Part shown: positions 8,600-16,652 of the stretch, in pieces
Numbering within the stretch: position 1 is the stretch's first letter
How the letters are laid out: each line of letters begins with the position of its first letter
From: Ardenticatenaceae bacterium
GTDB taxonomy: Bacteria; Chloroflexota; Anaerolineae; Promineifilales; Promineifilaceae
NCBI GenBank assembly: GCA_020634565.1
Contig: JACKBN010000001.1
Coordinates: 620,001 to 684,000 of the forward strand
Length of the DNA: 64,000 bases
Direction of reading: 5' to 3'
Program-made: the position numbers and the translations under genes
Notes under the pieces: model-generated
The model's database searches: none
What the model was told of the DNA's origin: nothing
The model's input: the letters and a program-made list of their open reading frames with translations, nothing else

Positions 8600-8637
8600 A
8601 AGAAGCCGATTCTACTCCTAGAATCGGCTTCTTTTTT
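8600..8637 (+). terminator. Strong intrinsic terminator
   Basis: A perfect 15-bp stem (8600-8614 with 8619-8633) around a 4-base loop is followed by a T run. It ends transcription of the secreted repeat protein. Confidence 0.9.
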
Positions 8638-8659
8638 GCAATTATTGATTTAACTCACC

Positions 8660-8671
8660 TATAATTTTGTT
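8660..8671 (+). promoter_or_regulatory. -10 box placed for leaderless transcription
   Basis: TATAAT at 8660-8665 ends 6 bases before the ATG at 8672, so transcription would start at or next to the A of ATG. No ribosome site is present. The same spacing occurs at 14162 and 48673. Confidence 0.5.
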
Positions 8672-9196
8672 ATGAAAAAAACAATCTTAATCCTGACACT
8701 TTCAGTTTTCTTTTTGCTATCTGCTTGTGGCCCAAACGCGTCTGATACATCTGATACGGCCGTATCATTAGACACAGGAGCAGAAACATCAAGCGATTCC
8801 GCCTATCCAGTACCTACTAAGACAACCTCTGGCAGTTATCCTCCACCCCAAGCAAATGTATCCGGTTATCCAGCTCCCACCGTTGTTGATGAAAGTAAAC
8901 GATTTGCTATTAATGAACCAATTGAAGCAGGAAGTAATGATATAAGCGGTACAGGGCCAGCCAATACACCGATTAAAGTTATTAGTATCAGCTATGTTGG
9001 GGATTCCCTGGGAAATGGAGTCATTGAAGAAGATGGCACGTTCCACATTTCCTTATCTTCACCACTAGAAGCCAATCATGTTATTGGCCTGCAACTTGGT
9101 GATCAAAGCCTGGAAGCATCATTTCAGGATGGACCAGGTTACACAAATATACCCATGATAGGTCTTATTCTTGCCCAAGCTGTCGTTCAACCATGA
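8672..9196 (+). CDS. Lipoprotein of unknown function
   Basis: 174 residues beginning with a lipoprotein signal peptide and lipobox LSAC, with Cys19 as the lipidated residue. A Ser/Thr/Pro-rich linker follows (repeated YP-x-P units around 45-75), then a compact domain of about 100 residues (IEAGSNDISGTGPANTPIKV onward) that resembles a small beta-sandwich. It probably sits on the outer face of the membrane. A TATAAT box lies 6 bases before the ATG, suggesting leaderless translation. Its TGA overlaps the start of the next gene (ATGATGG), so the two are coupled. No specific family is recognised. Confidence 0.75.
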   Translation: MKKTILILTLSVFFLLSACGPNASDTSDTAVSLDTGAETSSDSAYPVPTKTTSGSYPPPQANVSGYPAPTVVDESKRFAINEPIEAGSNDISGTGPANTPIKVISISYVGDSLGNGVIEEDGTFHISLSSPLEANHVIGLQLGDQSLEASFQDGPGYTNIPMIGLILAQAVVQP

Positions 9197-9864
9197 TGGA
9201 AAGCAAAAATTTCATTTTTGAAAAAATCAAAAATGAAAGGCCCCCTGTCCATACTACCCCAAAAGGGGAATTTAGATGCGTCGGCTTAGGCACAGAATCT
9301 TTAGAGTTCATATTTAATAATATGCAACCTGGATCTGTTACGCTAGAGACAGGATGCGGGCTATCCACTCTGGTTTTTGGGCTAACAGGTTGCCATCATA
9401 CAGCTATTGTGCCCAACAAAAGCCATATTCAAGAGACAATTAAAAGTGCAGAAAAGCTCGGCGTAAGTTTAGATTATGTTACCTTCATCCCCCAACGTTC
9501 TGAGACCTACTTGCCAACCCTCTCTTCTGCGCAAAAACTGGATGCAATCCTCATCGACGGGGGACATGCGTTCCCCATCCCAATGATCGACTGGTACTAT
9601 ACTCAAAAACAGTTAAAAAAATCTGGAATTCTTATCGTAGATGATGTACACCTCAAAACAGTAAGTATTCTTTATGAATTTTTGAAGCGCCAACCTGAAT
9701 GGCAAGAAATCAGACAACATCAAAAAACAGTTTTTTTTCAGAAAAATGAAGAAAGCGGCCACGATAATGAATGGGATTTTTGGAGATCGCAACCGTATAA
9801 TACCAATTTTAGAGCCAAGTTCAGCCAACTTTTGACATCAATAAAAGCTCGATTAAAAAATTGA
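9193..9864 (+). CDS. Class I SAM-dependent methyltransferase-like protein
   Basis: 223 residues. The central part has a Rossmann-type SAM site VTLETGCGLSTLVFG (about 51-65), an acidic second strand region, and LDAILIDGGHAFPIPMIDWYY followed by GGILIVDDV-type strand residues (GILIVDDVH), as in the Methyltransf_24 group. Substrate unknown; enzymes of this group next to polysaccharide genes often act on sugars or small molecules. The start overlaps the stop of the lipoprotein gene, implying co-transcription. It has no ACGGCCGT site. Confidence 0.65.
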   Translation: MMESKNFIFEKIKNERPPVHTTPKGEFRCVGLGTESLEFIFNNMQPGSVTLETGCGLSTLVFGLTGCHHTAIVPNKSHIQETIKSAEKLGVSLDYVTFIPQRSETYLPTLSSAQKLDAILIDGGHAFPIPMIDWYYTQKQLKKSGILIVDDVHLKTVSILYEFLKRQPEWQEIRQHQKTVFFQKNEESGHDNEWDFWRSQPYNTNFRAKFSQLLTSIKARLKN

Positions 9865-10028
9865 TTTAAACAATATATTTTCTATGCCTCACGCTCTTAA
9901 CGTAGACCGTAAGAAACAATTCCTAGACTAAAACGGAGATCGCATTCATCTTTTTCCACATTACTGCTACAATTGTTTGCGATTTACTCAGGTTTTACAA
10001 GCGTAGAAGCAACTTTCAGACACAAGAA

Positions 10029-10084
10029 AGCAGCCCAGAACTAATCACTTCTTACAAGGTGAGGTGCTCAGGGCCGCTTTTTTT
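10029..10084 (+). terminator. Hairpin with U-tract in the leader of the ATP sulfurylase gene
   Basis: AGCAGCCC (10029-10036) can pair with GGGCCGCT (10071-10078) with one A-C mismatch, followed by a run of seven T. A second long-range pair GAAGCAAC (about 10006) with GTTGCTTC (about 10091) encloses it. It is either a terminator for the upstream unit or an attenuator in the sulfate gene leader. No known riboswitch was recognised in 9865-10125. Confidence 0.4.
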
Positions 10085-10125
10085 ATGAGTGTTGCTTCCA
10101 CTTTTATTCAAAGGGGCATGTACCA

Positions 10126-11853
10126 TTGTTAGTAAAAGAAACAACCACACTCATTCCGCCTTATGGTGGAACACTCGTTGACTTGCTGGTTCCAGCAGAA
10201 ATGTTGGAAGAGAAAACAACATATGCGGGTCAACTTCCCTCTATTCGCCTTTCTGACCGCTCCGTTTGCGATTTTGAACTGCTGGCCGTTGGCGCATTTT
10301 CACCGCTAGATCGTTTTATGGGTCAGGCCGATTACCAAAGCGTGCTGGATAACATGCGTTTAACCAACGGCTATGTTTTCCCAATGCCCATCCCGCTGCC
10401 CATCGATGACGATGTGGAAGTAACAGTTGGTCAAGATGTGGCGCTGCGTGATCCGCAAAATGAGCTGTTGGCCATCATGCGGGTTGAAGAGGTTTATGAG
10501 TGGGATTTGGAAGAAACGGCCGTAAAAGCATTCGGCTCTACAGATTTGCGGCATCCCATCGTGGCCGAGATGCACCGCTGGGGCAAGCGCAACATTTCTG
10601 GCCCAATGCAGGTACTTCATCTGCCCACACATTATGATTTCAAAGATATCCGCATGACACCAGCAGAGACGCGAGCCAAATTAGAACAATTTGGTCATCA
10701 GAACGTGGTTGCCTTCCAAACCCGTAACCCCATGCACCGCGTCCATGAAGAGCTTACCAAACGCGCCATTGAAGAAAAAGATGGCGTTTTGCTGCTGCAC
10801 CCTGTTGTCGGGATGACCAAACCCGGCGATGTAGATTACTTTACTCGCGTCCGCACCTACAAAGCATTATCCAACAACTACTACGATTCTGATCGTATTT
10901 TGCTTTCGCTGCTGCCGTTGGCAATGCGCATGGGTGGCCCGCGCGAGGCGCTGTGGCATGCCATCATCCGCCGCAACTATGGTGCCAACCACCTCATCGT
11001 GGGGCGCGATCATGCTGGTCCGGGCAACGATTCTGAAGGCAAACCATTCTACGGCCCGTACGATGCCCAGGATTTAGTAGAAAGCTTCAGCGAAGAGATT
11101 GGCGTCACCGTAGTGCCGTTCCGCATGTTGGTTTATCTGCCAGAAGAAGAACGGTATGAAGAAATCACCAAAATCACGGATGGTATGAAAACAGCTAACA
11201 TCTCCGGTACACAGGTGCGTGAGGAGTACTTGCACAAAGGCAAGCTGCTGCCGCAATGGTTTACCCGCCCGCATGTCGCCGAGATTTTGTCAGAAACGTA
11301 CCCCCCACGTCATCGCCAGGGTGTATGCGTCTGGCTGACCGGTTTGCACAATGCAGGCAAATCCACCACAGCGAACGTTTTGACAACCCTGTTGCAGGAA
11401 TACGGCCGTAACATAACCCTCCTCGACGGTGATGTGGTTCGTACCCATTTCTCCGAAGGGCTGGGCTACAGCAAAGAAGATCGTGACGACCACGTACGCC
11501 GTATGGGCTACGTAGCCGCCGAGATCGTGCGGCATGGTGGGTTAGTCGTTTGTGCGGCCGTTTCCCCCTACCGCGCCACCCGCAACGACGTGCGCAGCAT
11601 GATGGAAAGCGACCATTACATTGAAGTGTTTGTAGATACCCCCCTCGAAATATGTGAAAGCCGCGACACCAAGGGCATGTATGCCCAGGCTCGCAGTGGT
11701 AAACTGACCGGGTTCACGGGCATCGACGATCCATACGAAGCGCCGCGTCATCCTGAATTACGCATCGACACTACCAGCAGCAGCGCTGAAGAGAACGCCC
11801 ACAAAGTCGTGGCCTTCTTGCTAGACAAAGGGTTCATTAGACCCCACAACTAA
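10126..11853 (+). CDS. Bifunctional sulfate adenylyltransferase / adenylylsulfate kinase
   Basis: Makes APS from ATP and sulfate, then phosphorylates it to PAPS. The N-terminal ATP sulfurylase domain (about 1-390) has FQTRNPMHRVH at 197-207 and GRDHAGPG at 293-300, both active-site signatures. The C-terminal APS kinase domain (about 398-575) has the P-loop GLHNAGKST at 406-414 and LLDGDVVRTHFS after it. The start is TTG at 10126, with AAAGGGG upstream. A second, stand-alone APS kinase follows. Together they supply PAPS, plausibly for the sulfotransferase at 5871; assimilatory reduction cannot be excluded because no PAPS reductase is in the window. Confidence 0.92.
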   Translation: MLVKETTTLIPPYGGTLVDLLVPAEMLEEKTTYAGQLPSIRLSDRSVCDFELLAVGAFSPLDRFMGQADYQSVLDNMRLTNGYVFPMPIPLPIDDDVEVTVGQDVALRDPQNELLAIMRVEEVYEWDLEETAVKAFGSTDLRHPIVAEMHRWGKRNISGPMQVLHLPTHYDFKDIRMTPAETRAKLEQFGHQNVVAFQTRNPMHRVHEELTKRAIEEKDGVLLLHPVVGMTKPGDVDYFTRVRTYKALSNNYYDSDRILLSLLPLAMRMGGPREALWHAIIRRNYGANHLIVGRDHAGPGNDSEGKPFYGPYDAQDLVESFSEEIGVTVVPFRMLVYLPEEERYEEITKITDGMKTANISGTQVREEYLHKGKLLPQWFTRPHVAEILSETYPPRHRQGVCVWLTGLHNAGKSTTANVLTTLLQEYGRNITLLDGDVVRTHFSEGLGYSKEDRDDHVRRMGYVAAEIVRHGGLVVCAAVSPYRATRNDVRSMMESDHYIEVFVDTPLEICESRDTKGMYAQARSGKLTGFTGIDDPYEAPRHPELRIDTTSSSAEENAHKVVAFLLDKGFIRPHN

Positions 11854-11868
11854 AATAATGGTAACCAA

Positions 11869-11907
11869 AAATCAGGTCATTAAGCATATAGGCGAATGAC
11901 CTGATTT
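11869..11907 (+). terminator. Hairpin between the two APS kinase genes
   Basis: A perfect 13-bp stem (11869-11881 with 11895-11907) with a 13-base loop and only a short T run. It could be a weak terminator or an mRNA processing hairpin that lets the two genes be expressed at different levels. Confidence 0.5.
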
Positions 11908-11940
11908 CTAATTACTGAAATACCAAAAGAGGATTTAATC

Positions 11941-12489
11941 ATGACCGAACAACAAGGATTTGTACTGTGGATGACCGGCCTATCTGGCGCGGGCAAAACC
12001 ACCATTGCTCTGGAATTACTGGACCAACTGGCCGAGCGCGAACTGCGCCTGGAACGCCTGGATGGTGATGTTGTGCGTGAAAGCCTGACCCGCGATTTGG
12101 GCTTCTCCAAAGAAGATCGCGAAAAGAACATTGAGCGCATCACCTTCGTCGCCAAACTGCTCTCTCGCAATGGCGTAGGCTGCATCTGCTCCTTCATCTC
12201 TCCCTACCAATCCATTCGCGACGATGTGCGAGCCAGCACAACAAACTTCCTGGAAGTATTTGTAGATGCGCCGCTGGACGTCGTGATCGAACGGGATGTA
12301 AAAGGGATGTACAAGAAAGCCCTGGCTGGCGAAATCAAAAATTTCACCGGCATTTCTGACCCGTTTGAAGCACCAGCCGCCCCAGACATCCACGTACGTA
12401 CCGACAAACAAACGGTTGAAGAAAGCGCTGCTTACATCATTACCGAGCTGGAAAAGCGCGGCTTGATTCCGGTAGCACAACCTGCGTAA
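11941..12489 (+). CDS. cysC: Adenylylsulfate kinase
   Basis: Stand-alone APS kinase, 182 residues, the normal length. It has P-loop GLSGAGKT at 13-20, RLDGDVVRESL, the FSKEDREKNIERI block and FISPYQSIRDDVR, all typical of CysC. It duplicates the kinase domain of the preceding fusion gene; the two domains differ enough to be old paralogues or of separate origin. SD AGAGG lies about 10 bases before the ATG. Its PAPS product links to the sulfotransferase at 5871. A strong terminator follows. Confidence 0.92.
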   Translation: MTEQQGFVLWMTGLSGAGKTTIALELLDQLAERELRLERLDGDVVRESLTRDLGFSKEDREKNIERITFVAKLLSRNGVGCICSFISPYQSIRDDVRASTTNFLEVFVDAPLDVVIERDVKGMYKKALAGEIKNFTGISDPFEAPAAPDIHVRTDKQTVEESAAYIITELEKRGLIPVAQPA

Positions 12490-12563
12490 CCACACGATTC
12501 TTCATTTTCCTGAAAACTGCTTGTAACAGACTTTTCTGATTACCGTCGTTTTTGGGGAAATTT

Positions 12564-12608
12564 AAGAGGCTGGAGATTAGAGATTCTCTAATTCCAGCCT
12601 CTTTTTTT
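12564..12608 (+). terminator. Strong intrinsic terminator built from repeat words
   Basis: A long stem starting AAGAGGCTGGA, with an inner TTAGAGA/TCTCTAA extension, is followed by seven T. Its inner words GGAGATTAGAGATT are identical to a stretch inside the helicase gene at about 51314, linking it to the iterated-word hairpins described elsewhere. Confidence 0.85.
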
Positions 12609-12643
12609 GCCTATTTACCAGCCAACCTTTATGCTTCCCCGCT

Positions 12644-13483
12644 ATGAATATTGAGGCAGCGCTGGTTTACGGCCGTTCCCAACTCACCGCCACATCGCCA
12701 TCACCTCGGCTGGATGCCCGGCTGCTGCTGGAACACCTGCTGGACGTGCCGCACAGCTACCTGATTGTGCACCACGACCAACCGCTTACGGCCGAACAAG
12801 AAACAGCCTATCGCCAACTTATCGCCCGCGCCGAGCAGTCTGAACCCGTGCCGTACATTGTGGGCCATGCCCCATTTTTCGACTTTGACATTCATATGGC
12901 TCCAGGCGTGCTGATTCCCCGCCCAGAGACGGAGCAGTTGGTCGAATTGGCCGTTGCCTGGGCTAACGCGCGGGAAATCAAAACGGCCGTTGACATTGGT
13001 ACCGGCAGCGGCTGCATCGCCATTGCCCTGGCCCATTTTTTGCCAAACGTGCAGGTAACGGCCGTTGACATCTCCCCGGAAGCATTGGCCATCGCGCAGC
13101 AAAATGGGGCGCGTCTGGCACCGGGTAGCATCCATTTTCAGCAGGGCGATTTACTGCAAGGCATTAACACCCCGGTAGACTTGATCGTGGCCAACCTGCC
13201 CTACGTCACCAGTGGTGAGTGGCAGGGGCTGGCTGATGGGGTAAAATTACACGAGCCAGCGCTGGCGCTGGATGGCGGCGCGGATGGCCTGGATTTGATC
13301 AGGCAGTTGTTGCAGCAAGCAACCACCCGGCTCCGCTCCGGCGGCGCTATTTTTTTGGAAATTGGCTGGCAGCAGGGCGAAATTGCCCAGCAAGCTGCGC
13401 AGCGCTGGTTTCCAGAGGCAGAAATTACCATTCTGCCCGATTTTGCCGGACATGACCGGATCGTGAAGATATTAACTGGGTAA
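12644..13483 (+). CDS. prmC: Release factor glutamine methyltransferase
   Basis: Methylates the Gln of the GGQ motif in release factors RF1/RF2. The 279 residues have the N-terminal helical domain ending in PYIVGHAPFFDFDI, the conserved VLIPRPETEQLVE at 89-101, the SAM site DIGTGSGCIAIALA at 117-130, and the substrate motif at 184-187. That motif reads NLPY rather than the usual NPPY, a tolerated variant. Five ACGGCCGT or near sites lie in or beside it. The Sua5 gene follows by about 38 bases, a common pairing of translation genes. Confidence 0.9.
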   Translation: MNIEAALVYGRSQLTATSPSPRLDARLLLEHLLDVPHSYLIVHHDQPLTAEQETAYRQLIARAEQSEPVPYIVGHAPFFDFDIHMAPGVLIPRPETEQLVELAVAWANAREIKTAVDIGTGSGCIAIALAHFLPNVQVTAVDISPEALAIAQQNGARLAPGSIHFQQGDLLQGINTPVDLIVANLPYVTSGEWQGLADGVKLHEPALALDGGADGLDLIRQLLQQATTRLRSGGAIFLEIGWQQGEIAQQAAQRWFPEAEITILPDFAGHDRIVKILTG

Positions 13484-13521
13484 CTGACAAATTACCTGAT
13501 AACTTTTGGGAAGAGGAAAGT

Positions 13522-14169
13522 TTGGAAAATTTGCCACGGCCGCATCCGACCAGTCACACACAACTGCTGCCTGCCAGCCAACCGGGGACCATCACCCAGG
13601 CCGCCGCTGAAGCACGGGCCGGCAACTTGATTGTGATCCCGACAGATACGCTGTACGGGTTGGCCTGCGCTGCCTTTAATCCAGAAGCGGTGCGGGCTAT
13701 TTATGCGGCCAAGCAACGGCCGTACAGCAAACCCATTCCCATCCTTCTGGCCGACAGCAGCGATTTGTCCCGCGTGGTGCGCAGCGTGCCCCGCGTAGCC
13801 CAAACGTTCATCAACCAATACTGGCCTGGGCCGCTCACTATTTTGCTACCCAAACATCCCGATTTGCCTGCCGAAATTTCTGACAACGACAGTGTGGCCG
13901 TGCGCATTCCAAACAACGACGTGGGCCGCGCCATCATTCGCGCGGCGGGCGGGGCCATGGCTGTGACCAGCGCCAATTTAACGGGACAAGAGCCAGCCGA
14001 AACGGCCGTTGATGCCTTAAACAAGCTGGCCGGTTGGGTAACGGCCGTTGTAGACGACGGGCCGTCGCCCCACGGTGCTGCCTCCACCATTCTGGACTGC
14101 ACCGGACACGAGCTAAAAATCCTGCGCGAAGGACCCATTTCGGCCCAATCGCTGCTGGGGATACAATAA
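13522..14169 (+). CDS. Threonylcarbamoyl-AMP synthase (Sua5/YwlC/TsaC family)
   Basis: First enzyme of t6A tRNA modification: condenses threonine, bicarbonate and ATP to threonylcarbamoyl-AMP. 215 residues, the single-domain TsaC length without the Sua5 C-terminal domain. Motifs seen: IPTDTLYGLACAAF near 37-50, AAKQRPYSKPIPILL, WPGPLTILLPKH and AMAVTSANLTGQEP. The start is taken as TTG at 13522 behind an AGAGGAAAG ribosome site; a start a few codons later is possible. Lies between prmC and an SH3-type membrane protein. Confidence 0.9.
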   Translation: MENLPRPHPTSHTQLLPASQPGTITQAAAEARAGNLIVIPTDTLYGLACAAFNPEAVRAIYAAKQRPYSKPIPILLADSSDLSRVVRSVPRVAQTFINQYWPGPLTILLPKHPDLPAEISDNDSVAVRIPNNDVGRAIIRAAGGAMAVTSANLTGQEPAETAVDALNKLAGWVTAVVDDGPSPHGAASTILDCTGHELKILREGPISAQSLLGIQ

Positions 14170-14173
14170 TTTT
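14162..14173 (+). promoter_or_regulatory. -10 box placed for leaderless transcription
   Basis: TACAAT at 14162-14167 ends 6 bases before ATG 14174 and no ribosome site is visible. The spacing is the same as at 8660 and 48673. It overlaps the stop of the upstream gene. Confidence 0.4.
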
Positions 14174-14755
14174 ATGAGTGCACTGATAATTCCTATTGTC
14201 CTAAGCTTTGCCGGACTGCTGCTGGCGATTGCCACCTACCAGGGCATCCGGCGCGGCGGGGCCCGCTTTTATACTTTGGAGCGCGAAGCCGTTTTGCGCC
14301 GCGCCATGCTAACCCTGCTGGGCAGCACCCTGCTCTTCATTGGCGCCGTCGGCTACATGGCGGCTCAGGAACTCCAATCTCAAGCGGTTGAAGATGAAGC
14401 GGAAGCCGTACTAGAAGGCGAAATCACGGTGACGCCAACGGCCGCTCTGGAAGTATTTCCGCCGACTCCTTCACCCAGCCCCACCGTGGATGCGGCCATT
14501 CCCACCGCCACGGCCACCGCCATTTTGTGCCGGGCCGTCGTGGAAGGCACCTCGGGCAACGGGCTAACCCTGCGCGATTCGCCAGGCGGCGCAGACCTGG
14601 GCATTTTGCCAGAAGCCACCTTTGTAACGCTGTTGCAAGATGAGCCGCCGCAGGAAGCCAACGGCTTCACCTGGCGCAAAGTTCGCAACAACCTGTCCGG
14701 GGAAGAAGGCTGGGTCGCTGAGGATTTTCTCTCGCTTGGCCCTGGTTGTGAGTAA
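14174..14755 (+). CDS. Membrane protein with extracytoplasmic SH3-like domain
   Basis: 193 residues. Two hydrophobic segments (about 4-22 and 46-64) are followed by an acidic and then Pro/Thr/Ala-rich linker (about 85-115) and a C-terminal bacterial SH3 domain (about 117-190) with LTLRDSPGG, ILPEATFVTLL and EEGWVAEDFL, the usual SH3_3 landmarks. Such domains often bind cell wall or peptides on the outside of the cell. Specific role unknown. A promoter-like TACAAT lies 6 bases before the start. Confidence 0.75.
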   Translation: MSALIIPIVLSFAGLLLAIATYQGIRRGGARFYTLEREAVLRRAMLTLLGSTLLFIGAVGYMAAQELQSQAVEDEAEAVLEGEITVTPTAALEVFPPTPSPSPTVDAAIPTATATAILCRAVVEGTSGNGLTLRDSPGGADLGILPEATFVTLLQDEPPQEANGFTWRKVRNNLSGEEGWVAEDFLSLGPGCE

Positions 14756-14868
14756 CGCATATTTTCACCTTCCGTCATGAATATTTATCGGCAAATTTCG
14801 CAGATCCCGCAGGCTGGTTTCCTCTCTACGTCTCTGCATCGTTGCTTTAAAATCTTGTTGGGTGCAGC

Positions 14869-15984
14869 GTGATTATTGGCATCGACGCCAGCCGCACGAT
14901 TACCGGCCAGCGCACCGGCACAGAGGCGTACGCCACCTTTTTGCTGCAATCGCTGATTCCTCTGGCCATTGCCCAAAATCACCAACTGCGTCTTTACTTT
15001 AATCAGCCACCTCCGGCTGATTTATTCCCCCAATCACCGCAAATTGAACAGCGCATCATGCCTTTTCCACGCCTGTGGACACATCTGCGGTTGGCGGCCG
15101 AGCTGCACCAACGCCCGCCTGACATTTTTTTTACGCCTGCCCACGTGATTCCATTTAGCTACTTTGGGCCGTCGGTGGCCACGGTGCATGATTTGGGCTA
15201 CCACCATTTCCCAGAGGCACATCCGTGGCGGCAGTTGGCTTACCTGCGCTGGAGTACGCGGCACAACGGCCGTCGCGCCCGCCGCATTGTGGCTGATTCT
15301 GAAGCCACCAAACAGGACCTTATCCAGCTAGACGGCATCCCCGCCACCAAAATTGATGTGATTTACCCTGGCGTAGACCCCGCTTTGCGGCCCGTGACGG
15401 ATGAAGATGTGCTAACGGCCGTTCTCCACAAACACAATATCTCACCGCCCTACCTCCTCTACCTCAGCACTCTGCAACCCCGCAAAAACCTCGTGCGCCT
15501 CATCCAGGCCTACACCGCCAGCAGCCTACCCCACCAACTCGTCCTCGCTGGCAAAACCGGCTGGCTATCCCAACCCATTCTCACCGAAATCTCCAATCTC
15601 CAATCTCCAATCTCTGAAAAGATTGTGCTAACGGGATTTGTGAACGAGGCGGACAAGGCGGCGCTGCTCTCGGGGGCAACGGCCGTTCTCTATCCATCGT
15701 TATACGAAGGTTTTGGCTTTCCCGTGCTGGAGGCGCAGGCGTGCGGAACGGCCGTACTCACCGCCACCACCAGTTCCCTGCCCGAAGTCGCCGGGGACGC
15801 CGCCCTACTAGTCGATCCGCTGGACACAACAGCCATCACCCAGGGGATGCAGCGGCTGGTGAAGGATGAGGCCTACCGGCAAGAACTGGTGCAGCGCGGG
15901 TTTGAGAATGTGAAGCGGTTTGGGTGGGAGGAAACGGCCGTGCAGCTGCTAAACACCCTAAAAAAAGCCGCTCATAAGCGATAA
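14869..15984 (+). CDS. Family 4 glycosyltransferase
   Basis: GT-B fold transferase of 371 residues. The N-terminal half has IIGIDASRT at the start and VATVHDLGYHHFPE. The C-terminal half has LYLSTLQPRKN, VLTGFVNEADK, and the PSLYEGFGFPVLE block with the two Glu of the GT4 EX7E motif. The start is GTG 14869. Just before the VLTGFV strand the protein carries ISNLQSPIS, encoded by repeated CCAATCT words also seen in the helicase gene (51301), so this loop looks like a repeat insertion. Five ACGGCCGT palindromes lie in the gene, several encoding Thr-Ala-Val. Substrate unknown. Confidence 0.85.
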   Translation: MIIGIDASRTITGQRTGTEAYATFLLQSLIPLAIAQNHQLRLYFNQPPPADLFPQSPQIEQRIMPFPRLWTHLRLAAELHQRPPDIFFTPAHVIPFSYFGPSVATVHDLGYHHFPEAHPWRQLAYLRWSTRHNGRRARRIVADSEATKQDLIQLDGIPATKIDVIYPGVDPALRPVTDEDVLTAVLHKHNISPPYLLYLSTLQPRKNLVRLIQAYTASSLPHQLVLAGKTGWLSQPILTEISNLQSPISEKIVLTGFVNEADKAALLSGATAVLYPSLYEGFGFPVLEAQACGTAVLTATTSSLPEVAGDAALLVDPLDTTAITQGMQRLVKDEAYRQELVQRGFENVKRFGWEETAVQLLNTLKKAAHKR

Positions 15985-15994
15985 AATCCAAAAA

Positions 15995-16576
15995 GTGCTA
16001 ATCATTTTAGTCTCTGGAAAAAGATATGCTGGCAAGGATTATGTATGCGATCAAGCGCTTGCCTATCTGAAAGAATCCTATAACTGCATTAAAATATCTC
16101 ACTCAGATATCAATAAACAGTTATACTGTGAGAAATTCGGGGCAGATTTAAAAAGAATGCTTCGTGACCGCGAATATAAAGAATCCCATCGCAACAATCT
16201 AATCAAGTTCGCACAAAACCTACAACAAAGCAATCCACTCATCCTCTCAGAATTCGTTTTTGAAAAAATTCAAAATATGACGTCTAGCAACGTTGATATT
16301 GTCTTTATTAGCGATTTTCGTCGAAAGACAGAGCAACTTGTTTTTGAACAACGATTTGGGCAAAAAAATGTAATTACCCTACGAATCAATGCATCGGACA
16401 ATGTCCGAGCAGCAAGGGGGTGGCGCTATGATCACATAAAAGATACAAGATATACTGAATGTGAACTAGACGATAAGATGGACTGGAATCTGGTATTTAA
16501 TAATGACGGTTCTCCGCAAAATGTTACCCGCTGGATTCAAAACGACTTGTTTCATTATTGCCAAACCATCTTATAA
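15995..16576 (+). CDS. Animal-type phosphomevalonate kinase homologue
   Basis: 193 residues matching the animal PMVK family over its length: P-loop SGKRYAGKDYV at 7-17 (human form SGKRKSGKDFV, from memory), YKESHR at 61-66, the ISDFRR motif at 105-110, RGW at 141-143 and the late TECELD...DWNLVFNNDG segment. The family converts mevalonate 5-phosphate to the diphosphate. Starts at GTG 15995, 11 bases after the glycosyltransferase stop. It is AT-rich and free of ACGGCCGT, unlike its upstream neighbour, so it was probably acquired. No other mevalonate gene lies nearby, so another phosphate acceptor is possible. Confidence 0.7.
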   Translation: MLIILVSGKRYAGKDYVCDQALAYLKESYNCIKISHSDINKQLYCEKFGADLKRMLRDREYKESHRNNLIKFAQNLQQSNPLILSEFVFEKIQNMTSSNVDIVFISDFRRKTEQLVFEQRFGQKNVITLRINASDNVRAARGWRYDHIKDTRYTECELDDKMDWNLVFNNDGSPQNVTRWIQNDLFHYCQTIL

Positions 16577-16652
16577 TCAACTAATCGCTACTGTTTACCT
16601 CGTGCCAACAATATCCTGCTAAAAACTTATAAACAAAGGAGTAGTGTCTTCA

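Noticed and set aside
9865..10125. Possible SAM or other known riboswitch before the ATP sulfurylase gene
   Set aside because: No conserved core of any riboswitch I can recall was found; only a hairpin with U-tract could be supported.
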